Positions 38,901 through 50,900 of a stretch of DNA of 59,478 nucleotides are shown piece by piece. The notes beneath the pieces were generated by a model. That model was not told the DNA's origin and did no database searches. It saw only the letters and a program-made list of their open reading frames with translations. The stretch covers positions 1 through 59,478 of the forward strand of contig DF237492.1 in assembly GCA_000708835.1 (NCBI GenBank). Direction: 5' to 3'. The translations under genes were made by a program, and so were the position numbers. The DNA comes from Klebsormidium nitens (lineage: Eukaryota > Streptophyta > Klebsormidiophyceae > Klebsormidiales > Klebsormidiaceae). Position 1 is the stretch's first letter, and every line of letters starts with the position of its first letter.

Positions 38901-41900
38901 TAAAGTGCGCATCCGCCTCTCGTGCAGCGACTGTTTCAGCCCATCAAGAGCCGTACCCCTCTTCCCCCTCCTTATCCACTTTCAACGTTTTTAACTTTAG
39001 GCAAGGTGAATGATGTCTTCTAGTGCAGAATAACCAGAGTATGGATCTGATTTCCCACCCTGTCCTCCAGCGAGCCTTTCGCTACATGTGCAGGGCTCCT
39101 CTCGCTATCCAAGTCCCCTCTCATTAGTAATCACGTCTAAGTAAAGGGAATTTCACTGAATATTGCGAAATCTGGGCACTAGATTACAATACACGCGGTG
39201 TTAATCAATCCGCCCACCTTGTCTTCCAACGGGTGACTCCGCCGCCCGCGGACCCATCTCCGCTTTTAACCCCTCCCAGCACACAAGCTTCCACTTTATT
39301 AACCAGTGCAACAACGTTACAGGGGGGTAAAATTCAGTTTGAAATGGCCCCCCCACCTTGTCTTCCAGCGGGTAGCTCCGCCGCTCGCGCAGCCGGTCCT
39401 TGCGCCGCTGAAAGCACTCGCGCCGCTCGCGCAGAATGGTGCGCGCGTCGTCCGAGAAGACGCTGATGCGCTGCGTGAGGCCGTCCCAGCGCGCGTTCTC
39501 GCCGTACGACGAAAAGATCTCCAGCGTGCACCGGTGGAACACCGTCACCTTGGTGCCCTTCAGACACCTGTAAAAGTTGGGTGTCGTTTGTTTGTTCACT
39601 TCTTTCTTTTCTAACTTTAAGTCAGTTTTCAAACGTTACCAGCAGCGAAAGATCTTCAGCGTAAAATGGTAGACCTGGTGCCCTTGAGACACCTGTAAAA
39701 GTCGGTGCGTCGTTTTTTTTCACTTTCCGGTATGCATCTTTTTATCACCCTCCCCCTCCTCATGTCAAAAATCTTCTCAAGCTCGGCCAAGCTCGGCCAA
39801 GCTCCTGATCCTTCGTCATTCCCCAGATCATCGTAGCAATGGCGAAAGGCCCCTCAAGCGTCTGCCGATGGACACTCCTGAAACCTGCTTATCTTCTTCT
39901 CTTAGCTCAACGACGATAATTTAACTTGAAAAGGAGACAATAATTGCATTCTTTGGAACTTTAAGTCCTCCATAAGCCTGCACATCCGTTGAAAGACCCG
40001 TCTGCGCCAAGAAAGTAAGGCAATCGGTTGAATTTTACAGGTCTTGTTCCAAGCACGCGTTGGGGTTTTGATTTGATTCAAAGTATCTTTCCAATGCAGG
40101 CGTGGCTCAACTGCAACTCTTTGCAGAAAGAGTGTGCAAGGTAGAGAGTCGAAGATCTTTACACAGCTTCTAATCCAAATCAGTGGTTTTAGAAACCCGT
40201 CTCTGATGCTGATCATCCGCACCTGGTGTCGAACGCCTCTCTGCTGATGGCCAATTTGGGAACCCAGCTCGCGGGCAGCATCCAGTGGTTCAGCAATTCC
40301 CGGGGGCCTTGTTCCTCTTTCTGTCGACTTCCGCTCCGGCCGGAAACCTCAGATCCGCTGTTCTCCTCAAGAGGAATGGGGCCCTGAAGCGTCCCGTGCC
40401 GTGACGTCATGCTGCGGTTCGTTGTCAGGCCCCGACTGCGGGTGGTAGATTGTAACTCGTCTGGCAGAAGAGGCAGGAGCGTTACGACAGGCTGCGGTTA
40501 CGCTTGAAAATCTGCGCCCTTTTTCCTTTTGCTAAAGGGAAATAGGCGCACCAAAACGGAAAAAAAAAAAGGTTTGGAGAGGGATAAGTCTCCAAGTCCC
40601 TACTGCGATGTCTTGCTGTCTTAACTGCTTCTTCGTTCCTACTCTTGTGATTATAGGCCCTGACTTCTCTCTTCCGTCGCTTCATTCTCGCTTCTGCAGC
40701 TTCAATATAAGTTCAGACCAGCCCCTTAATCTGCATCAGAGGCTGGAGAACTAGAGTGGAAAGCTTTTGCAAACGAAGTGCACATCTCCTCACCAGTGTC
40801 TCACCGTCTCTTTGGACGTCCCAATCGGCCCCCAGACCCCCTACCTGGCTAACCTAATGAAAATTAGGGCGAAATGAGGTGTTAAATGCAATCAAAGTGT
40901 AAAGCTCCTCACCAAGGTCTGACCCTTTAGGCGTCCCGATCGCCGTCCGCCCCCCCTCCCCGACCGCATTCACACCCCTGGCCAGAGTCTCCGCCAAACC
41001 GCCCGGAGTCTTCTCCCGACCAAGCGTCCCCTTGCCCAGCAAAGCCTCGACCGCCCCCCGGCGAGCCGTCCCGGGCGTCGAACCATCCCCCGTGATCGAG
41101 CCGCGCGAATTGGCGCTGACGTCATCGCCGGCGTCATCCGCCGCGGGCGCGCGCGCGCGCTCCGGTGTGACGTCGTCCAGGACGCGCTCCCACTTCTTGA
41201 CGTGCTTCAGGTCCCAGCTGACGTCAGCGATGCCTTCCCGGCGCGGGTTCGGCTGCATGTTGACCCAGACGTTGACGTCATTCCAGACCTCTTCGATTCC
41301 GTGGTAGGGGGATCCGGTCAGGGCGTATTTCACCCCCGTGCTGGGTTCGACGAAGAAGCCCTCCGCGATTTCTCTGTGCCCGGGAGCGACCATAACCCAA
41401 CAGTGCACCCGCTGCCGGTCGAGCGGATCCTTTTCCCTCGCCGTTCCGCCCCGATCGCCGGACGTTCCGCCGGAAATCCCCTCTCCCTCGCGACTTTGTA
41501 AGCTTTCCCCGCTGGCTGTATTCATGCGGGAGACTCCCTCGTCGACTCTTTTCTCCGGCGGAACCTCTAGCCCTTCCGCCGCCATCTGGGCGCGCATGGT
41601 TCCGGCGGAAATCCGGCGGGGGGCCGCCGACTGATCGCTCCTCCGCGGCTGGGTGGCGCTCATTCCGCGCGAGCTGGCTCCGCTCTGGCTTCCGGCGGAA
41701 GAGATCTCTCCCCGTTCTTCTTGCTGCTTCGCGAAAGCGCTTTCAAAGTTGGGCAGCTCTTTGACTTGGTACTTGCTCGGAGGGGGCGGCACCGACGGCC
41801 GATTCTTCGGATCCGCTGTTCCGGCGTGCGACTTTCCGGCGGAGTCAAGAGGGAAGACTGCAGCAGTAGTTCCTCTTCGGTCCTGCAGATACGGAGACAT

Positions 41901-44900
41901 GTTCAATGATTTTTCACGCAACCGAGGCTGTTTAAGAAGTTTTACAATGTGTTGTTCAAATGGGCTGAGGTACTTTGTGACTAATCTGTGTCCATTCGCC
42001 AAGAGCTTGATTCCTACAAGAAGAAAAATCAGGACCCTAAATCCTATGGGCAAAATCACGAGCATCAATCCGCGCGAGGAAGAAATAAGATTGTGCACTG
42101 CTTTGCGTTCCAGACTTCTCCCGGCGCCGTCCGGGCCTCTGGTGCAACGAACCGGCGACAGACTTTGGATACTTGAACTTTCTCATAAGATCTCCGTATC
42201 TTTTGAGACCGGAGGACGCTTGAGACGTTCTCAGACTTGCGTCTTCGTATCAGCAGATGTTTGCTCCGTACATCTCTCCGAAACAGCTCTCTGCGTAACC
42301 CAGAGACGCTGCTTGAATCGACAGAGCAGCGTCTCTGAGTGAGAAGAAGCGCTGGACTTCTCAGTAGCTTGAGACGTAGGACCACGTCATGGTGGCTTGA
42401 TGCTGACGTGACATACCTGATCGCTCAAAAGAGGACACTCCACGTTGGACTGGTCGTTGGTGGTGACTTCTTTGGGCGCGTATCCCGCAACGCAGTAGGC
42501 GTCAAAGCCCGCGCCAAGGAGCAGCGAGCAGAGACCAATGCTGAAGTCAAAAGAGTCGCCGCATTGCCACTGCAGCCGAAAAGGTGAACGGGTTTTAGTC
42601 TAGTTCGAGGCTTCGAATGCTTAGCGGATTTGCAAAGAGATCGCCAGATGCAGAACGGTCCAAGGATTGAAGTTGATGGAGCAAAAAGCCCTAAGCAACG
42701 TAGAATGTGAACCGGAAACGGTATGCAGAGCTTTCAGAAGAACGTTGGGGATTCTGATAGGTCGTAAGGAGTAACCTGAGTCTCTGTCCACATCCAGGTC
42801 AAAGGAGAAACCAGGGGAAAACCTGGGTAGACATACTGACGCCTCAATGACCTAACGAAGCATGAAATACTGGCACGACAGCGGAGATCCACGCTCGAAG
42901 AGGAACTATAGACTCTGGAAAGAGCCCTCTAATAATCCTCGCTTCCACTCACAGCAGAAGCGCCCGGTAAATGGGTGGAATAGTTACGGGTTACTTCGGG
43001 TTGGGGTGCGGAGCGTGTCATTTCTTCCGCTAGGGTCGTCATTCGAGTGCCCTGGACTCTGAAATCTTGGTTCAAGCTGCTGTTAGTGATTTCAAGGGTT
43101 GCCATATGTCTGATTTTCAATCATCTCCATTTCCTTCGTGACGCGGAAAAACGAGCTAACGAAGCGCACGCCGGTACGTACCTGGAAGACGGACCAGGGC
43201 GAGGGCACGTGCGCGGGGTACTCGCGCGCGTCCTCGAGCGGGTCGAATCGCAGAAAGTCCGCGACGAAGCGCGCGCACTTTTCCCAGTCGTACAGCTCCG
43301 TGAAGGGCAGCTGGCTGGGGCGGAGCGTCGTGCACAGAAACTTCTCGACGCCGCACTCATTCCGGGGGGCCAGAAATGGCGGGCGGCGGTGGGGGTGGTG
43401 CTCCACAAACTGCGCGAATCCGAAAGTGTTCCCCGTAATGAGTTTCCGTTGGGTTGGAAGTCCTGAGGGTTCTTGTTCGTTGGTGCAAAGAGAGGGACAC
43501 TTGCCCGGCACGTGGTTGGAAATCTCGCTTTTATTTTTCGTTGGTTTTCAACGGTTTTGTTTGGTTGCACAACTTGGGCGAGTTAGCATCAAACGGCCAC
43601 TGCCCGTTAGTACAGTGAAATCAGTTCTCAGCTGCTCCCCACTCTTTCGCGTGTATTGAAATGGGTGAGGGCGAGAATGTCGAATCCCTCTTACACATGG
43701 GCTTCTTCTTCAAACACGGAATTTACTGCCCCACGTCCTCCGTCTGTGCGGCCGATTCATCATGAGCAGGACACATACGTTTGCAGCAAAAGGACCTTTC
43801 GAACCGTCGAACTCGCGCCCTGCTCACCAGGCTCCTGAAGTTTTCGACGTGGTCCAATAGCCGCCGCTCCTTCTCCGAGAAGCCCGTGAAGCTGGGCGGC
43901 AGCTGGCCCATTTTGGCGTGCATCGTCAGCATGACGCGCGCGCGCTTATTATTCGCGGGCAGCGCGGCCGCGTCGCCGTCGGGCTTCAGCTGAAAGGCGC
44001 CGAGCGGCGCCTCGGAGTAGACGTCGAGAACGGCCGGGGTTTGGGGGGCTTTGGCGGAGCCGACGGTATTGACGGGATCGCGGGTCGAGGCAACGGAACC
44101 AACGGAACTGGCGGGATCGCGGGTTGCTGACGCGGCCGCGCCGGACTGGTAGAAGAAGAACTTGCCGTCTGTGAAGAAAGGGTTTCGGAATGTTTGGGAT
44201 GAGTTTCAGGAACGAACAGTCTAGGAGCGAATCTGCATACTTTTCGCCTGCAGAATATTAGTAGGATTTGGGTGAAATCGGTTCAAGACGACTTCTTAAG
44301 CTGGCAAGGGTAATTGCCTTACTTGCCGTAACTACCGTACTTATCGAATTTATCGCATTTATCGTAGTTATCGAACTTATTCGTTTACCCGTTCTGTACA
44401 GACCCGGAATACAGTCGACCTCTCCCTCGACGGGACGTACTTGGCGATCCTCCAGCCCGCATGCCACATTCCAAAGTCGCCGTACAGAGTTTCAATGACG
44501 AATTAAGCTGCCTTTCGGAAGCTGTACAATCGTAGCTTCTTTTGCAGTTTAACCCAAACTTACTCTCGTTACTGAGATCTGACATCCCCAACAAAATGCG
44601 GACGAACGGCGACCTTGTGACCCAAGTCTTCCTCGCACCGTCGCCCTGCAAAGGTCGCCACTCACCGACGAAACCCGCGTTGTGGGAGCCGTGGAGTCCG
44701 AGCTCGCTTTGCAGCTCCACCCAGGTCTTTACTTTGCTGCCTCAGTCTGGTAAAGGTTCCACTCACTGCACAATCAAGCTCCGGACACCATTCAAACGGT
44801 TTACTTACCAACAAAGCCCGCGTTGCGGGAACCGTTGAATCCGAGCTCGCTTTGCAGTTCCACCCAGGTTTTGACTTCGCCGACGAAGGCGGACTTGCTC

Positions 44901-47900
44901 ACGGACGGCGTGCCGACGCGCGAGGTGGAAGCGCGCGCCTGCGCTGGCTGGTCCCTGAATTATTGGGAGGCATGACGTCAGCTGCCCAGGAACTGATTCA
45001 AGCGCGCAGCAATGAGTTTAGAAGCTGATGAAAATTGTCGTGGATTCGATAATGACGGCACGACTGAATACCAAGGACGAGCTTGCTAGCTTTTTGAAAC
45101 GTCTTGAAGAGTACGGTCCCCCAACCTTGATCAAGTGGGGCTTCGGAATGCTGCAAGCTTTGAAGTCGTCTGTAAAAGCACGATCGAATTCCTGTATTTC
45201 GGATTAGAACGGGAAGTTTCCGAGAAAACCTCAAAACAAAAGAGAGAACATATGAATGAGTTGCTTCTGAAATTGTTGAACCGTATGCTGTGAAAGTCTT
45301 ACGTGTTTACTTTTCACTACGACTCAAAAAACTTGAATTGCCTTCTGAGGTTTGCTGTGATTCAGCGACGCACCTGCAAAGGAACTAATGCTCACAGCAA
45401 TTCAGAAAAAAGATACGGAAAGAGCCACATTCTGGAAGTGGCAAGCAAAAAGGTCATTACCACTGCTGTTGGCGCTTGATGTCGAGGTAGAAGAGCGAGA
45501 ACAGCTGGCCCCCCATCTCGTCAACCCCCCCGAAAAGATACAGGCGGTCCTCGTGCGTGCAGATCGTGTGGCTATGACGCGGCGGGGGGACGCGCCCTTG
45601 CGCCGGTACCTGGGGCCATAAGAACCGGGTGTTCGAAGGGAGGTTTCATCACCATGTTTGCCGCAGTTCAAAACACCGATCATTCACGCAGATGTGAATG
45701 ACGCTAAGAACGATCTGACGCCAGGTAATGATGACGTACGCCCCGCGTTGGAAGCGAAGACAGTGCAAATAGCCAGCCGTCTTGATTTGATCATGCAGAG
45801 GAGTAACGGCAGAATCCATCTTCGACGTCAAATCATCGAACCGACTGGCCTCACCTTCGTCCAGGTCATCTCGTCGAACTCGAGCACATGCAGGTCGTCC
45901 AAGATGAAGTTGCTCCGCCCGCCGTGCACGTAAAGGGAAGACCCGAGTACCGTCACCGCTGCGTCCTGCCGCGGAGCCGGAACGGAACCGGTCGTCGTTG
46001 TCTGGATCCAAGTCCAGCTCTGCGACAGGGAAGCGGGGTTAGATGACTTACAAGCCAAACCCAAACCCAAATTTCGAGGTGATCGGTCGTCCATGTTCAA
46101 ATCCAGGTCCGACTGTGCGGCGGAGAAGCGGGGTCGGCGGAACCAGCGGAGGAAAGTTTCAGGAGGTTTTCCAGAGTCGCCAGTGAAAGGTCTCCTTTGC
46201 CAGAGGCCTCGAAACCGAAGTTCTCAGGAAGGGGGAATGCCTTGTCTCTTAGCCTTCCCGGCGGCAAGAAGAACCGGGTTTCTCAGTACTGGGTTGAGTA
46301 CATGCAAACGATGTCACTTCTTTTTGGGTCCCCAGGCCATGGATGCCCGCAACAAAAACGCCCTTCTCCAGAACTCCATCCACGTGGGTCGTGAGAAAAG
46401 CAAAGTTTTCTCGATCGTTGGACACATGCCGGACACATGAAGTGCTCGACCCAAAGTTCTGACCTCCGTGTCTAGCAGGTAGAGGTCGTTGAACCTCTGC
46501 TTGCTGCCGTGGCCCCCAAAGACCGCCACTTTGCCCCCGAGCATTGCCATCGACGCGCCTTCTCGCGGCGCCGGGGGGGTCCCTTCGACGGTCGGCTGGA
46601 GCCACACCATGGAGTGCAAGTCGAGCATGTAAAAGTCGCTCAGCCGCTTCTTCTCGGTGTTCCGCCCTCCAAAAATGAAGATCCTGCGATGCGCAAAAGT
46701 CTAAGTTGAGCGGGACTGCGTTTCTGGGCTTGTGCCTTTCAAATCAGACTCCGCTGAATTCGATTCGGACAAGCATGTAAGTGTTGAGCTGTGTCTTCTC
46801 CACTTTCCGCCTTCCGCAGTTGAAGAGCCTGCACTAGGGAAGTGTAAGGGTCAGCAACATTGGTCAGGAGGATGCTCTTGAGCTTATGTCCGCTAGCCCA
46901 ATACAAACGAGTCACGATTGAGCATGTAAAAGTCGCTGAGCCGCTCTCTCTCCGCCTTTCACCCACCAGAAATGAAGTTTCGGTGTGTAAAAGGTCAGCA
47001 AGGTTGTGCACCTACTCCGAAATGCTCCTGAGCTCAACGTCGTGAGCCCAATATTGATCAAGTGACTCTAAGAATGTAAAAATTGCTGAGCCGCTCTTTC
47101 TCCGCGTCCCGCCCCAAGAACCGGAGCATCTTACGTCCAATAGAGGTTGTATGGTGAACGCATTGCGTTTCTCTGAAACGTGGATGCTTCGCCAAGTCTT
47201 GCATTGCCAGTCGAGCATGCCAGTAGCGTTAACCCGTAGCGTTAACCCGCAATTCTTCCGCCTTCAGCGGATGAGAAGCTTTTAAAGCGCGCTTCTTGGT
47301 CGTCGTTCCTCATCAAAGTTTGAAGGCACCTTGGCTTTTAAGAGGGATCCCCCACCTGCTCTGCCCGTCATACACAGCCGCGTGTCCGTCACGTGCCGCC
47401 GGCGCATTGCCACGTGTTTCCACCCTCTCCCACAGGAGATGCTGCGAGTCGATGGCCCACACCTCGTTCACCTGCATTTCCGTCACCCTTGCGTCAAGAA
47501 AGCTAAAATCTGACGTCTGATCTGAAGGGCACTGAGCCGAGATGATTTGATGCATGAGTTATAGGCCCGGTTTGACTGCCTCGTCTATCTGTTCTGCATG
47601 AAGCCTGCCAGAGCCTGTTGGAGATGGACCGGAATAGCGATCGCCAATCCTACGCGTTGCGGAGTCAGTTCTTCACTTTACAGGTGGTCATTGAATTGCG
47701 GCATTACCTCGTAGCCCTCCGGTTCTCATCACAAACTCCTCTTCACAACCACAGTCCAGTCTCACGGAACGCCGTTCCAAAGTCTAGGTCTCTAATTAAA
47801 GATTGCTGCTGCCGCATATCTGTTATACCATTTAACTCCTTCATGCCTTGCTTTTCGAACACAATAAGCGATTGCTAAGCCACCTCACCCAGAACCGGCT

Positions 47901-50900
47901 TTCAGGACCAAGAACAGAACCGAAAGTCCTCACCTTCGTCTGGCCCCCGAGGGATCCCCCGATGACGTAGGTCACCGAGCCGACTTGCGTCATGGTGTGG
48001 CCCGTTCTGACCGGGGGACAGTCCCGGGGCTCGCTCTTGACCCGGTACTGCATGTAGCTCCCGACCTTGACACCGACCGGTTTGCGCCGCTCCAGTTCCT
48101 CCGCCTCTTTCTTCTGGTACTCCTCTTGTAAGTGGGCCATGAAGTTGGGTATGCCCTGCGAGAAAGCGTGTCGATATTGTCGGGTAAGACCGTGACCAAG
48201 TAGTACGGGTCTCCATAACCCAAGCAGCATGACTCGAAGTGCAGGGATGGGACTCCTCTAGTTTAGGTAGCATAACCCCTAGGTGTGGTTAGATTGGTCC
48301 CCGGGCTAAACAAAGATACGAACCTCCAACTAATTAATTACGCGCTGCGCACCCCTATCCACCACACCCCCCAAACCTAGCCCCACCCGTTCCTGGGGCC
48401 TTCATCTTATCTTGCCTAGCTCTATCCTACCAAAAGTATAGGTCTTTGTGTGACGCAGGGAGTAATTCGATTTGTCGAGAGAATGTGTGCGATTTGCGGC
48501 GCGTCTGCTGTCGGTAAAGTTAGATGCGATCTCAGCAGCTAATCAAGCGGCTCAAGAGAACACACGCAAAATCCTTCAATTGCACAAGTTCGGGTCGATT
48601 TTTCACAACTTGCACCTCGTGGTCGTTGCATAAGCTTTCCGCAGAGCGTATAGGATATGATGGCCCTTGAGGAATCTCTCGTGCTGCACCCCCCTTCCTA
48701 AGTACCTCATAACAGATGCAGTGCAGCTAGCGCGTCTCCAGCTAAAAGAAATTTCGCCTGTAAGACGATGCTTCTGAAACTTTGTCCCTTCGCCTCGTCA
48801 CCTAGTAAAACAGCCTGCGCGTCTTACAGCATTCTGTCTACCAAGATCCGCTTCCAGCAAATCACCTCCCGTCGTACCTCCCCACGACGACGGTTTTGAA
48901 TCTTCGAACAGCCTGTGCTTCTTCTCATCACGACTCCCCCAGCCCTCCCCCTCAGAAAAGCAGTAACGACCAAAACATTTCCGTTCGGCTTCTCACCTCT
49001 TCAAAGAGCCTGCGCGTCTCTCCATCGAACGCGTTGTAGCGGCAGTCGAAGTCGCGCAGGTTCTGAAGCATGCCCAGCGACGCCGGCACATCCTGGAGCG
49101 GGTTTGAGTTAACGTGCAGCTTGGTCAAGTCCGCTATTTTTCCGATGGAGTCCGGGAGGGCAGTCAGCTTGTTGCTGCTCAGGTCTAGTTTGGTCAGGCA
49201 GCTCAGGCCGTCCAAGTCGCGGGGGAGCTCTTTGAGAAGGTTGCTTTCTGCAGGGTTAAGCAAGGCGATTAAGTTAAGGCTGCGGATGTGGGTCAGGTAA
49301 AGAGCGTAATCATGCTGAGAGTTTACTATGAGCGAGAAGGCATACACTAAGCTCAGGCCGTCCAAGTCGCGGGGAGAGTCCTTGAGGGAATTGCTTTCTG
49401 CAGGGTCAAGAAAGCGTTGAGTTCACGTCAAGGATATTTACAAGGAAGGGAAAAGCACGTAAGTCAGGCTAAGAGTCTACTTAATATAGAGTAGCTCAAC
49501 GTTGAGATCAGGGCACGGGATCGCTCCTTCAGAGGATTGTGCCTTTGTAGGATGATAAAGGAGGGTTGATTTTGAATCAGACGTACAGGTCTAGGTCAAC
49601 AAGTAGGATCAGTAGAGAACCTGGTAATAGAGGAAGAGCTTCAGCATTGTCTAGGTCAACAAGTAGGATCAGTAGAGAACCTGGTAATAGAGGAAGAGCT
49701 TCAGCATTCGCTCAGGGGGACGCAGTCACTTGGCAAGCCCCCAAGAACTCCGCTCTTCGCAGGTTATAGATGGTGAATCCACTCAGAATCTGATCGTCAT
49801 CTGCAGAATGATCGGTCAGAAAAGTCGTTCAAGGACGAAGGCCGACCGGAGGACCAGGTGAAAGACGCGTTGAGGAAATAGCAGGGATTTTCACACTGCG
49901 CTCACCCAGGTTGAGCTGGACCAGGGAGGCCAGCGATGTGAACGATGGCGGGAGTGTCGAGATCTGGTTGCTGCTGAGATCGAGCTCCTTCAGACTCTTC
50001 AGGTCGCCGATGGCCGGGTCTAGGGCCGTCAGCTGGTTTCCGCACATCTCGAGAACCTGGGTCAATGAGCGAAGGTTACAGTAACCGTGGTTCTCACTCC
50101 CGGAAGCTTTGGAGCCCGACAATCGGTTGTAAATCGCGTCAAATTGAAAATCTTGCGAAGGCGTCTTTGCCGTCCAAATAGGGGCCAGACAGATTGGTCG
50201 GTGTGCAAGTTCTCTTGACACGGCGATGAAAATGGCGAAGAGAAGGACGCATCTCGTGACGAAGATACTTAGACGCCGAATTGGAATCCTCTTGAAAGAT
50301 TGGGGAAGTCTGCGCTCGACTGATGCTTATGCTCGAAAAACGTATGGGGCAAAAAACCTGACACTGTCAAAGCAAAAAGAGCCGAACGAAACGCAAAACC
50401 TGACGACTGCAGCACCTGCCACCACGAACGGCCTACGAGAAGAGCACAGATCACAAAAACTTGCGCGAGTCGCACGTTTTCAAGCTGCCTCTGCAGCGGA
50501 CTTCTGACCGTCGTGAAGGACATCAAAGGTTTGAGGCCAAGAAGCTTGCAGCCTGCACACGATCTTCAGTAAAGGCGACCACCGATGTTACCAACGAAGA
50601 CCACGTGGAGTCGCTTTCTCACCGGCCGCTTGTGCAGCCCGTATATAACCTTCGAGTATATGACTTTCGAGAACGGAAAAAGAACAGAGCCGGGCCTGGT
50701 GATTAACCTTCTCAGCCTGCATATGATACAGCCTGCACATGATCTTCTGAAATTCGAACTCAGAATAACAGTTTGATGGCGACGTTACTGAAGCTGTGCT
50801 CATACCTGCAGCTTGTGCAGCCCGCATACGACCTTGGGAAACTCGGTAAACTTGTTGTAGTTGAGCTTGAGGACCTTCAGGTTTTTCAGCTCCGCCAGGT

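Noticed and set aside
40223-40383. Longer form of DRC7 exon 15 starting after cttcag at 40384
   Set aside because: The acceptor looks good, but its phase 0 clashes with the phase-1 donor of exon 14; the shorter forms starting at 40316 or 40307 fit. Not settled.
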